NCBI RefSeq assembly: GCF_001905795.1
Contig: NZ_LIXJ01000002.1
Location: 62,001-126,000 of the forward strand
From: Streptomyces sp. CB01580
GTDB taxonomy: Bacteria; Actinomycetota; Actinomycetes; Streptomycetales; Streptomycetaceae
Length of the DNA: 64,000 nt
Direction of reading: 5' to 3'
The position numbers were made by a program, and so were the translations under genes. Under the pieces are notes generated by a model that saw only the letters and a list, made by a program, of their open reading frames with translations, made no database searches and had not been told where the DNA came from. Below, one piece after another: positions 1-9,367 of the stretch (the stretch's first letter is position 1; each line of letters starts with the position of its first letter).

Positions 1-692
1 CCCTGCTCCGCGCGATCTACCGGTCGCTCCGCCCCACCCAGGGTGTCGTCAGGGTTGGAGAGGACGACGTCTGGCGCCTCGCGCCCCGTGCCGCCGCCCG
101 CCGAACCGCCGCAGTCCTCCAGGACCCGGCCGGCAGCACGGGGGGCCTGTCGGTGACCGAGATCGTGGCGCTGGGCCGCACACCTCACCACGGGCTGATC
201 GGTCGCGAGGGCCCGGACGACCGGCGTTCCGTCGCCGAGGCGATCGACCGCTGCGGGATCAGCCACTTCGCCGACAGGGAGTACGCGTCCTTGTCCGGGG
301 GCGAACGCCAACGAGTCCTGCTTGCCCGAGCCCTGGCGCAGGGGCCCCGCCTGCTGGTCCTGGATGAATTGACCAACCACCTCGACATCCGCGCCCGGTT
401 CGAACTGCTCGACCTGATCCGTTCGACCGGAGTGAGTACCCTGGCCGTCCTGCACGACCTGGACTTGGCCGCCCGGCTCTGCGACCTGATCGTCGTCCTT
501 GACCGCGGGAGGGCGGTGGCCGTCGGCTCCGTACTCGACGTCCTCACTCCCGACGTGATGCGCGAGGTCTTCGGCGTCGAAGCCTCCACGAGCCGGCACG
601 GTGACGGCGTCGTCCGGATCGCTTACGCGGCCCGTCCCCTCGCGAACCCCGGAGGCCCCACGGGCCTTGAGACTTCGGCCACAGAGAACTGA
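1..692 (+). CDS. ABC transporter ATP-binding protein, FecE/BtuD type (5' partial)
   Basis: The reading frame is open from base 3, so the start and the Walker A loop lie left of the window; about 229 residues remain of a family normally near 260-270. The visible part carries the ABC signature (LSGGERQRVLLARAL), a Walker B followed by the NHLD D-loop, and the switch histidine in VLHDLDLAARL. This pattern is that of ATPases energising import of iron-siderophores, haem or cobalamin with FecCD-type permeases. Oddity: the Walker B reads LLVLDELTNHLD, with Leu where the family nearly always has Pro (DEPT). The catalytic Glu is retained, so activity is plausible. The substrate cannot be told from this fragment; the permease genes would be expected to the left. 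Confidence 0.88.
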   Translation, partial: LLRAIYRSLRPTQGVVRVGEDDVWRLAPRAAARRTAAVLQDPAGSTGGLSVTEIVALGRTPHHGLIGREGPDDRRSVAEAIDRCGISHFADREYASLSGGERQRVLLARALAQGPRLLVLDELTNHLDIRARFELLDLIRSTGVSTLAVLHDLDLAARLCDLIVVLDRGRAVAVGSVLDVLTPDVMREVFGVEASTSRHGDGVVRIAYAARPLANPGGPTGLETSATEN

Positions 693-1192
693 CGCACGCG
701 TAGCCACCCGGGGCGCGGTGCCCGCACAGAGAGACCGGCGCCTACGGCTGCGGGGAGTGTGGATCGCCGCAGTGACCCCCGCCGTGAGCCACGGCCCACC
801 AGATAGGAGGGCGGAGCCGGGAGGCCCGGAGCGAGGACTGGGCAGCGTGTCACCTCGGGCGCTCTGGCGGCTGCGTTGGTCACGCGTTGGTTATGCAGAC
901 GGTCCGTGACCCGCATATTACCTGGTCAGAGGGGTCAAATGGGGCGACGACCGGGGCCGCCACCCCCCACAGGAGAGGCCCCGGTCGTCTTCCACGGGGC
1001 CGTAGGACGACCCCGTATTCCACTCAGCGCCGCCGCGGCGATTTCTGTCACACCGCACTCTGTCCGAGGAATGTTGCAGGTTGTACAAGCCGTGGACGTA
1101 CTCACGCGTAAGGTCGTAGCGTGCTGAGTCGCGCAGGGTGACACGGCAGTGATGACCAGCTGCTATTCAAGACAGCAGGGCAGGTTGAGGGA
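693..1192. other. 500-bp non-coding gap
   Basis: Short open frames occur on both strands but none has a plausible ribosome site, conserved motif or Streptomyces-like codon pattern. The only clear structure is a hairpin at 946-989. I looked for a cobalamin riboswitch (expected near B12/iron transport genes) and found no B12-box-like or conserved core sequence. The right end should contain the promoter of the sigma factor gene starting at 1193. Confidence 0.5.
946..989. terminator. Hairpin, 13-bp perfect arms
   Basis: Arms 946-958 (GACGACCGGGGCC) and 977-989 are perfect inverted copies around an 18-nt loop. It lies 250 bases beyond the ABC ATPase stop and 200 bases before the sigma factor start. 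GC-rich stems without a T-tract are the usual terminator form in Streptomyces, but a structured small transcript is not excluded. Confidence 0.45.
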
Positions 1193-1969
1193 GTGCTGGG
1201 GGACGACGCCGAGCTGACTGCAGCCGTACTCGCGGCGCAGGGCGGGGACGAAGATGCCTTCCGTACCGTGTACCGCGCCGTGCAGCCGCGCTTGCTCGGC
1301 TACATACGGACACTCGTGGGGGAGTCGGACGCCGAGGACGTGGCGTCCGAGGCGTGGCTGCAGATAGCCCGCGACCTCGGCCGCTTCAGCGGCGACGCGG
1401 ACCGGTTCCGAGGCTGGGCGGCGCGCATAGCCCGCAACCGCGCCCTGGACCATCTGCGGATGCGCGGCAGGCGTCCCGCCATAGGCGGCGACGAATCGGA
1501 GCTCTCGGACAGGCCGGCCGCGTCCGACACCGCCGACGAGGCGATGGAGGCCCTGGCCACCGGCAGCACGATGTCGCTCATCGCCCAGCTGCCGCAGGAC
1601 CAGGCCGAGGCCGTGGTGCTGCGCGTGGTCGTCGGACTGGACGCCAAGAGCGCGGCGCAGACGCTGGGCAAGCGGCCGGGAGCGGTGCGCACCGCCGCGC
1701 ACCGGGGGCTGAAGCGGCTGGCCGAGCTGCTGCGTGTGAATGGTGCGAGCGGTGTGAACGGCGTGGGAGTCGAGGGCGACGGAGAAGCAGGAGGAGCGGG
1801 AGGAGCGGAACAGGCGGACCGCGTTCGCGCGGACGATCCGGCGGACCAGGGCGCGACGGGCCGGACGACGGAGCTCGGTGCCGTGCCCGCCCAGCGTCCC
1901 GCACACCAGGGGCTGGCGGCCCCGGCCGGTGTGACGCATACGCGTCCTTGGACGCAGAAGGACATGTGA
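1193..1969 (+). CDS. ECF-subfamily RNA polymerase sigma factor
   Basis: A 258-residue protein with the two-domain ECF layout. Region 2 lies at about residues 20-90 (SDAEDVASEAWLQIARDL, then RFRGWAARIARNRALDH) and would bind core polymerase and the -10 element. Region 4 lies at about 125-180 (QLPQDQAEAVVLRVVVGLD, then AVRTAAHRGLKRLAELL) and would bind the -35 element. The last 75 or so residues are a low-complexity Gly/Ala/Val tail beyond the usual ECF length. The start is the GTG that begins a continuous conserved N-terminus. Its stop overlaps the next gene's ATG by one base (TGATG), so the two are translationally coupled, the usual arrangement for a sigma factor and its membrane regulator. 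Confidence 0.9.
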   Translation: MLGDDAELTAAVLAAQGGDEDAFRTVYRAVQPRLLGYIRTLVGESDAEDVASEAWLQIARDLGRFSGDADRFRGWAARIARNRALDHLRMRGRRPAIGGDESELSDRPAASDTADEAMEALATGSTMSLIAQLPQDQAEAVVLRVVVGLDAKSAAQTLGKRPGAVRTAAHRGLKRLAELLRVNGASGVNGVGVEGDGEAGGAGGAEQADRVRADDPADQGATGRTTELGAVPAQRPAHQGLAAPAGVTHTRPWTQKDM

Positions 1970-3366
1970 TGGCCGACGAGCGGTACGAATGGCTTGACGA
2001 GGACGCGGCGGAGCACCTGCTTCGCGGCGAACCGGTCGCTTCCCTCGACGGTCACCAGGCTACGGAGGCGCAGGAGCTGGCGGCGGCACTGGAGACCGTC
2101 GCCCGGACCGCCCGCCCGGCCACCGGCGAACTGCCGGGCGAGGCCGCGGCGCTCGCCGCCTTCCGCGCCGCCGCGCACTCCGCGCCTTCCGTGCCCACGA
2201 ACGCGGGCGATCTCGCCACGAGCGCGGAGACGTCGGAGCACGCCGAGGTCACCGGGCACGCGGAGGAGGCGGGCGAACCGGTCACGGTCGGCGTGCTCGA
2301 CCCCGTCCGTATCCACTCCGCCACCGGCACACCCGCTTCGACCGCCCCGTCGGCCGCGGGCTCCCCGGCGGCGGGCCGCGGCCGTGCCCGCTCCCGTTCC
2401 CCGCGCCGGAACAGACCCGTGCGGTTCGGCCTGGTCGCCTCCTTCGCGGGCTGCGCGCTCGGCGGGGTGGCGATGGCCGCGAGCGCGGGCATGCTCCCCG
2501 GGCCGTTCGGCGGCCACGCCCCCGCGCCCGCGAGTTCCGTGTCGGCCGACGCGTCTCCCGATGCGGTCGGCTCACAGGACATCACCGGCACGCACCCGCC
2601 TGCCGATCCGCCGGTCTCCCCGGACGCGCCGCCCTCCGCGCCCCGGACCGGTTCCTCCGCCCCCGACGACCGGGACGCCGACAGGAGCGGTGAGGACGCC
2701 GACCCCGGCAGCGGCGATGGCCGGACGACCGGCCGCGGGCCGGATGATTCCCCGCACGGCAAGGCGTCCGAGAAGCCGGGGAAGGGGACCTCCAGCCGCT
2801 GGTACGCCGAGGCGAAGCGGGCGTGCCGGGACTACCGCGACGGCGACCTGGACGACGACGGCAGACGCGCCCTGGAGGCGATGGCGAAGGGTGCCCGGAA
2901 CCTGGAGCGGTTCTGCGACCGGATACTCGCCAAGGAGGAAAAAGGGCGGAACGGGCAGGGTGATCAGGACGGGCAGGGCGGGTCGGGCGACGGCGACCGC
3001 ACCGGCGAGGACAGCGACGACGACGGTCAGAGCCAGGGCCAGGGTGTCGCGAACGAGCGGGGCGAGGGGAACGGGCGGGGCGAGGGGAACGGGCGGAACC
3101 AAGCCTTCCCGGCGGCCCGGTTCACCACCGCTCCGAAGCGGCCGTCCGTGACCCCGACGCCGCGGCGGCCCGCGTCACCGTCCGCCTCGCCCTACGTGGC
3201 ACCGCCCGCCGCCTCGCCGTACCCGGCACCGTCCCCCTCGCCGTCCGCGATCCCGTCCGCGATTTCGTCCTCGGCGTACCGGGCGGCGGATGGCCCGGCG
3301 GCCGACTCCTCGGGTCGCGGGCCGTGCGCACGGGGCTGCGGCAGCGCCGCCCACCATCAGGTGTGA
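1969..3366 (+). CDS. Single-pass membrane protein coupled to the ECF sigma factor; possible anti-sigma factor
   Basis: A 465-residue protein. Residues 1-145 are a soluble acidic, Ala-rich region beginning with a short motif (YEWLDEDAAEHLLRGE). One transmembrane segment follows near residues 150-175 (FGLVASFAGCALGGVAMAAS). The rest is a low-complexity Pro/Ser/Asp/Gly-rich exported region, with a compact stretch near 275-325 (Trp-Tyr-Ala-Glu...Cys-Arg-Asp-Tyr) and short Gly-Glu-Gly-Asn repeats. The N-in/C-out topology and coupling to the sigma gene suggest an anti-sigma role, but no zinc-binding HxxxCxxC motif is visible, so that role is inference. The extracytoplasmic tail could span or sense the wall. 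Confidence 0.7.
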   Translation: MADERYEWLDEDAAEHLLRGEPVASLDGHQATEAQELAAALETVARTARPATGELPGEAAALAAFRAAAHSAPSVPTNAGDLATSAETSEHAEVTGHAEEAGEPVTVGVLDPVRIHSATGTPASTAPSAAGSPAAGRGRARSRSPRRNRPVRFGLVASFAGCALGGVAMAASAGMLPGPFGGHAPAPASSVSADASPDAVGSQDITGTHPPADPPVSPDAPPSAPRTGSSAPDDRDADRSGEDADPGSGDGRTTGRGPDDSPHGKASEKPGKGTSSRWYAEAKRACRDYRDGDLDDDGRRALEAMAKGARNLERFCDRILAKEEKGRNGQGDQDGQGGSGDGDRTGEDSDDDGQSQGQGVANERGEGNGRGEGNGRNQAFPAARFTTAPKRPSVTPTPRRPASPSASPYVAPPAASPYPAPSPSPSAIPSAISSSAYRAADGPAADSSGRGPCARGCGSAAHHQV

Positions 3367-3528
3367 CGTTTTTCGAGACCGTGACGCAGTACTGAATGCC
3401 GACTGGTCATCGGCAGCGCGACGAGCCGAGGTTCCCCCCGTACCTGTGGCTCAGCGCATCGGCGCGGGTGGGACATGTTCCCCCTGTCCCGCCCGCGCCA
3501 CCCCGCTTCCGGCCGAGGACTACGGCCC

Positions 3529-4557
3529 TCAGCCGTGGACGACGACCTTGTCCCCCTCCTTCACCTGGGCGAACAACGCGGCGATCTTCTGCTCGTCGCG
3601 GACGTTGACGCAGCCGTGCGAGGCTCCGGCGTAGCCGCGGGCCGCGAAGTCCGCCGAGTAGTGCACCGCCTGGCCGCCGCTGAAGAACATCGCGTACGGC
3701 ATGGCCGTGTGATAGATCGTCGACACGTGGTGCCGGGACTTCCAGAAGACGGAGAAGGTGCCCTCGCGGGTCGGCGTGTACTGGGAGCCGAAGCGGACGT
3801 CCATCGACGAGACGACCCGGCCGTCGACCATCCAGGACAGCGAGCGGCTGTTCTTGCTGATGCACAGCACCCGGCCCGTCATGCAGCGCTTGTCCGGCTT
3901 GGTGACGGGCAGGGTGGTCGGCGGGCGCAGTTCGGTCGCCGTCGGCGGGCGCGTCATGTCCAGCAGTCGCTGCCAGGTGACGGTGTCCGTCTCGCCGGTG
4001 GCGGCCAGGCCGCGCTTGGTCTGGAAGGACCGCACGGCGGTGGCCGTGACCGTGCCGTAGTAGCCGGTGGGGGAGCGGTCGAAGTGACCGATCTGCCGCA
4101 GTCGGGCCTGGAGCTCGCGCACCCGGTCCCCCTGGGTGCCGCTCGCGATCAGTGGCGTGCCCTGCGGGTCCGGTTTTGTCGACGGCTCGGGTGCGGCGGT
4201 CGGCCCGGCGGTCGCGGTGGCCGTCGGGGAGGCCGACGAGGGCGCGGCCTTCGGGGGCGTGGGCGACGCGTCCGGGGAGGCCGACCGCCGCGCGACGGGC
4301 TTGGCGTCGTCGCTCGGCGTGGACCCGGGCGGCGCCGGTGGCGGCGCCGAGCCGTCGGCGGCCGGCGCCTCGCAGCCGGCGGTCGCGACGGCCGCGGCGA
4401 GCACGGCCAGAGTCGCCTTGGCCGTGGCCCCTGCCCAGCTCCGTCTCCCGTGCCCCGCCCGGCCTCTGCCGCCCGTCCGCGCGGTGGGCGGTGCGGTGTC
4501 CGGCGACCCGAGCGGTGCCCCGCCCCGCGACGCGTCTGCCGTGGTGCTGCGTATCAT
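3529..4557 (-). CDS. L,D-transpeptidase lipoprotein with peptidoglycan-binding domain
   Basis: A 342-residue envelope enzyme. A hydrophobic segment ends in a lipobox with Cys at residue 62 ([10 protein letters not shown]), followed by a Pro/Ser/Thr-rich spacer. A PG_binding_1 domain lies at about 138-195 and a YkuD catalytic domain at about 220-342, with the active-site signature SHGCVNVR near the C-terminus. It should form 3-3 crosslinks in peptidoglycan or attach wall components outside the membrane. The start chosen is the ATG at 4557, preceded by GGAGGAG at good spacing; the frame is open 60 codons further upstream, but that extension is Arg-rich and unlike a protein. A second enzyme of this class is at 32530. 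Confidence 0.9.
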   Translation of the reverse strand: MIRSTTADASRGGAPLGSPDTAPPTARTGGRGRAGHGRRSWAGATAKATLAVLAAAVATAGCEAPAADGSAPPPAPPGSTPSDDAKPVARRSASPDASPTPPKAAPSSASPTATATAGPTAAPEPSTKPDPQGTPLIASGTQGDRVRELQARLRQIGHFDRSPTGYYGTVTATAVRSFQTKRGLAATGETDTVTWQRLLDMTRPPTATELRPPTTLPVTKPDKRCMTGRVLCISKNSRSLSWMVDGRVVSSMDVRFGSQYTPTREGTFSVFWKSRHHVSTIYHTAMPYAMFFSGGQAVHYSADFAARGYAGASHGCVNVRDEQKIAALFAQVKEGDKVVVHG

Positions 4558-5006
4558 CTCGGCCCCCTGCTCCTCCGGGTTGTTCCAGTGTCCCCAAGGG
4601 CTGTCCCGTGAGCCCCGGCGGGCGCGCGACGACGGCTGTGGCACCTCGCCGCTTTGTCGGAATGTCCGCATACGTCCGGTATGCCGACGCCCCTCCGCCC
4701 TGCGATGCGCCACATCGGACGCCGCGCGCTGATCCACCATGGATTACCGGGCAGCCCTCAGGGGCGGATTCCCGCCCTCCCGGTTGTCAAAGCCCGCACA
4801 TGACGGGGCAACCCGCGCATGATGGGGGGAAGCGGTCACGGCGGCCCCCGGGCCGGGCGGGTGCTGTGAGCAAGGTCCCAGCGTCCGCCCCTCCATCGGC
4901 CTCGTGCCCGCCGATACAGTCCGTCGCGGGAACCCCCTCATTACCGGTAAGTAGCTTGTGGTCGACAAGCGGCTTGGTGAAGCAGCTTCAGCGGGAGGCA
5001 CAGCAG
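4558..5006. other. Divergent intergenic region upstream of the transpeptidase and mutase genes
   Basis: No convincing gene lies here. It must hold divergent promoters. Two small symmetric elements sit just upstream of the mutase gene: TTACCGGTAA at 4941-4950 and GCTTGT-N5-ACAAGC at 4954-4970. Confidence 0.5.
4941..4970. promoter_or_regulatory. Palindrome TTACCGGTAA plus adjacent inverted repeat
   Basis: A perfect 10-bp palindrome (4941-4950) is followed after 3 bases by GCTTGT (4954-4959) and ACAAGC (4965-4970). The pair ends 36 bases before the mutase ATG, a position where a repressor would block transcription. TetR-type acyl-CoA-metabolism regulators often use TTAC...GTAA palindromes; which regulator binds here is unknown. 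Confidence 0.45.
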
Positions 5007-6587
<1,581 letters not shown>

Positions 6588-6642
6588 GGCCCCTCTCTCC
6601 GGGAATTCACCGCCTCTCCGAGAATTCACCTCTTCCGTCTGG

Positions 6643-6674
6643 ACGGAGTGTCGTACCCACGTGCGACACTCCGT
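6643..6674. promoter_or_regulatory. Inverted repeat directly abutting the LysE-exporter start codon
   Basis: Arms ACGGAGTGTCG (6643-6653) and its perfect complement at 6664-6674 flank a 10-nt loop; the ATG of the exporter is at 6677. The repeat occupies the place where a Shine-Dalgarno would sit and none is visible, so it may be an operator on a leaderless or short-leader transcript, or an RNA hairpin controlling translation. A separate 9-bp direct repeat (GAATTCACC at 6603 and 6622) lies just upstream. Confidence 0.5.
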
Positions 6675-6676
6675 TC

Positions 6677-7342
6677 ATGCTGGGTGTCACCGACCTTCCT
6701 ACCTATCTCGCCGGTCTGGCAGTGATCGTGCTGCTGCCGGGACCGAATTCGCTGTACGTGCTGTCCGTCGCCGCCCGGCGCGGGGTGCGCACCGGATACG
6801 TGGCGGCGGCCGGGGTGTGGACCGGGGACACCGTGCTGATGACGCTGTCCGCGCTGGGTGCCTCGTCGCTGTTGCGGACCACACCGGTGCTGTTCGCCGT
6901 CGTCAAGTTCGCCGGTGCGGGCTATCTGACCTGGCTGGCCATCGGCATGCTGCGGTCGGCTGTGGCGATGTGGCGCGAACGGCACCGGCGGATGGCCGAG
7001 CTGACGGAGGAGAGCGCGGGGGCGGAGGCCGCCGGGGCGATGGAGCGGCCCTACCGCCGGGCTCTGGTGGTCAGCCTCTTCAACCCGAAGGCGATCCTGT
7101 TCCTGGTCTCCTTCTTCGTGCAGTTCGTCGACCCCGGATACGCGTACCCGGCGCTGTCGTTCCTGCTGCTGGGCACGCTGTTGCAGATAGCCAGCGTCCT
7201 CTATCTGACGATGCTGATATTCGGCGGCACCCGCCTGTCCGCCGCGTTCCGCCGCCGCAGGAGGCTGTCGGCGGGCGCGACCTCGGCGGCGGGGCTGCTG
7301 TTCCTCGGGTTCGCGGCGAAGCTGTCGTTCAGCAGCGTGTGA
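6677..7342 (+). CDS. LysE/RhtB-family amino acid exporter
   Basis: A 221-residue integral membrane protein with about six hydrophobic segments. The N-terminal family signature is LLPGPNSLYVLSVAARRG, and the second half carries the typical SLFNPKAILFLVSFF. It resembles the LeuE-like branch that exports neutral amino acids; the true substrate is unknown. A charged cytoplasmic loop lies near residues 95-130. The start ATG follows the inverted repeat at 6643-6674 with no ribosome site. The 3' end overlaps the convergent gene at 7329 by 14 bases. Confidence 0.88.
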   Translation: MLGVTDLPTYLAGLAVIVLLPGPNSLYVLSVAARRGVRTGYVAAAGVWTGDTVLMTLSALGASSLLRTTPVLFAVVKFAGAGYLTWLAIGMLRSAVAMWRERHRRMAELTEESAGAEAAGAMERPYRRALVVSLFNPKAILFLVSFFVQFVDPGYAYPALSFLLLGTLLQIASVLYLTMLIFGGTRLSAAFRRRRRLSAGATSAAGLLFLGFAAKLSFSSV

Positions 7343-7748
7343 CGGGGACTGCGACGAGCGCTTCGAGGACGGGCTGCGGCTGATCGTCGCGGGCATCGAG
7401 GCCCGGTACGGGGGAGCACGCCTCCAGTGCCACGAGCGTACGGAAGGCGACGACGGCCCCGCGCTCGGCGTGGGTCTCGTCCCCGCACAAGTCGGCGATC
7501 TCCCGCACCAGTTGGTTCATCTCATGGGCGGGCGGGATGCGACGCGAACCGCGCCCCGTGCCGTCGAGCAGCAGCCCCAGGGCGTACTGGAGCCGCCGCC
7601 CCTCGTCGGATTCCGCGCGCAACGAGGCGATCTCGCGGCGCAGTTGTCCGGAGGCGCGGTCCACCTGCACCTGGATGCGGTGGTCGAGCAGATTGAGCGC
7701 GGGCCGCAGGGCGCGCTTCGTCAGGCGATTGCGCAACAGGGAGGACAT
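7329..7748 (-). CDS. Conserved hypothetical protein, wall-polymer cluster edge
   Basis: A 139-residue soluble protein of unknown function. The first 60 or so residues are basic and amphipathic (MSSLLRNRLTKRALRP, then heptad-like DHRIQVQVDRASGQLRREIASLRAE), which looks like a short coiled coil. The rest is acidic with two Cys. It is on the same strand as the glycosyltransferases 200 bases upstream but separated from them by a very strong terminator, so it has its own promoter. Its end overlaps the LysE gene end convergently. The codon pattern is normal for the window. Confidence 0.65.
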   Translation of the reverse strand: MSSLLRNRLTKRALRPALNLLDHRIQVQVDRASGQLRREIASLRAESDEGRRLQYALGLLLDGTGRGSRRIPPAHEMNQLVREIADLCGDETHAERGAVVAFRTLVALEACSPVPGLDARDDQPQPVLEALVAVPVTRC

Positions 7749-7882
7749 GGGTGGGAACGCACGCCCGTGCGATACGCGCGGCCCACCACCGGATGATGGT
7801 GATCGGATGAAGTCTGGGTGTCCTTGCGTCGTCGTTCTCGCGAGGCGCGTCCGGGGCGTGCGGGGAGTGGACCACGGGCCAC

Positions 7883-7937
7883 GCCCGAGCACGCCTGAGG
7901 GCGGCCGTACAGCCGCCGCCCTCAGGCGTGCTCGGGC
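7883..7937 (-). terminator. Strong terminator after the polysialyltransferase-like gene
   Basis: Arms 7883-7905 and 7915-7937 are perfect 23-bp inverted copies around a 9-nt loop, starting 8 bases beyond the stop codon at 7946. This is among the longest perfect stems in the window and should end the two-gene glycosyltransferase operon. Confidence 0.85.
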
Positions 7938-7945
7938 GGTCCCCG

Positions 7946-9367
7946 TCAGCCCGTCGCCGCTCGCCTCAGCGTGCGGGCCTTGCGGGCGAGGCGGCGGACC
8001 GTCGCGTTGCGCGGGATGAACGCGAGCTGCTGGGGGACGGCGCCCGGCAGGCCCAGCGCGGTCAGCCGGCGCCGCTTGAAGTAGCGCCGGATGTCGTCCC
8101 GGTACCGGCTCAGGTAGCGCTCGGCCTCGGGCCGCAGCCCGGCCTGGAGCTGCGGCTGCATGGCGTAGCCGACCGCGCTGATCAGCCCGGTCGGCTTCCC
8201 CCGGACCTCGTCGGCGGAGGGCGGCGACCAGCCGGTGACGGCGGACGGATCCTCCAGGTCGGGCAGCAGCGCGTCGACGATCGTCAGCGGGATGCGGTTG
8301 CTGTTCTGGTACGGAGCGAGCCGTTCCAGCACGGTGTCGGTGCCGACGCGGGCCACCGGGAGCCCGTAGAACGACGCGGCGGTCAGCAGCGCGGTGGAGA
8401 AGCAGCCGACGACCAGGGCCGGCCGCATGGTCCCGAACAGCGTCTCGGCGAGGACGGGACTGTCCAGCACGGTCAGGTCGGCGCCGAGCCGTTCCGCCTC
8501 CAGCTCCAGCAGCCGCGCCCAGTGGGCCGGTGCGCTGGGGTGCGGCTTGAAGACGACCCGGGTGTGACCGAGGGCGACGGCGCCGCGCAGCATCCGCGCG
8601 TGCAGCTCCTCCTCCTGCTGGGGTGTGAGGATGCCCAGCGTGGAGAGGTACTGACCGAGCAGCAGGGCCGGTGCCGATGCCGGTCCCGAGGAGGTGGGAG
8701 AGGCGCCGAACGTGGCATCCAGCGAGGCGTCGAGGGCCGCAGATCCGGCCAGTTCGTCCAGCACCTCCAGGAAGACATCGGTCGGTACGACCTCGGACCC
8801 GACGCCGAATTCGGTGAGCAGCAGCGGCCGCAGGCCCGGCACCAGGTCCAGATGGAGCAGCCTGCGGATGCGGGTGCCGAGCAGCTGGTCGAGCCTGCTG
8901 CGGGTCGGGCCGTAGCTCATCAGGCCGTCGGCGTAGATGTGCACGGGGCTGTCGCCGAAGACCACGGCGAGGGCCTGGGCGGGGTTGGCCTGGATGGACT
9001 CGCAGGCGATCTCGACGGGCCCGTCCCCGAGATGCCACTCCCTGCGCACGGCCCGCTGCCACAGCGAGGCGTCCTGCTCCCTGGGCGACCATCCGGCGGG
9101 GTGGAACGGACGGATGAATTCGTTCCAGGAATACACGTCGTCGAATTCGGACTCCAGTTTCTCGAAACCGGGCCTGCGGTGGAGCGGTGTGCCCAGTTCG
9201 GGAGAGGCGGAGGTGTCGCTCACGACGAGAATGCGACGGTGTTCGGACCGGGGACCGAACAGGCCCGCACGCAACGCGGCGACGACCGTCGCGGCGGCGT
9301 ACTGCGTGCACGCGGAGAAGATCTGGGTGGTGGACCGGCCGACCGGTGCCGTGTACGTACCGGACAT
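7946..9367 (-). CDS. Polysialyltransferase-like glycosyltransferase
   Basis: A 473-residue cytosolic glycosyltransferase of the alpha-2,8-polysialyltransferase-like group. Evidence is the GT-B fold pattern and the C-terminal pair of motifs: the His-Pro site in VVFKPHPSAP (about residue 285) and the Ser-rich site in GCFSTALLTAASFYGLPV (about 335-350), which in bacterial polysialyltransferases bind CMP-sugar. It would polymerise or transfer a sialic-acid-like nonulosonic acid. Its ATG overlaps the stop of the upstream GT2 gene by one base, so they form an operon. The neighbouring CMP-sugar synthetase and NeuB-type synthase fit it as the donor source. Confidence 0.78.
   Translation of the reverse strand: MSGTYTAPVGRSTTQIFSACTQYAAATVVAALRAGLFGPRSEHRRILVVSDTSASPELGTPLHRRPGFEKLESEFDDVYSWNEFIRPFHPAGWSPREQDASLWQRAVRREWHLGDGPVEIACESIQANPAQALAVVFGDSPVHIYADGLMSYGPTRSRLDQLLGTRIRRLLHLDLVPGLRPLLLTEFGVGSEVVPTDVFLEVLDELAGSAALDASLDATFGASPTSSGPASAPALLLGQYLSTLGILTPQQEEELHARMLRGAVALGHTRVVFKPHPSAPAHWARLLELEAERLGADLTVLDSPVLAETLFGTMRPALVVGCFSTALLTAASFYGLPVARVGTDTVLERLAPYQNSNRIPLTIVDALLPDLEDPSAVTGWSPPSADEVRGKPTGLISAVGYAMQPQLQAGLRPEAERYLSRYRDDIRRYFKRRRLTALGLPGAVPQQLAFIPRNATVRRLARKARTLRRAATG

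Noticed and set aside
693..1192. Cobalamin riboswitch near the ABC transporter gene
   Set aside because: No B12-box or conserved core found on either strand.
1163..1939. 258-codon minus-strand frame over the sigma factor gene
   Set aside because: Antisense shadow without motifs.
4152..5006. Long upstream extension of the mutase frame
   Set aside because: Arg/Pro-rich, overlaps the transpeptidase gene in antisense, no ribosome site; the ATG at 5007 is well supported.
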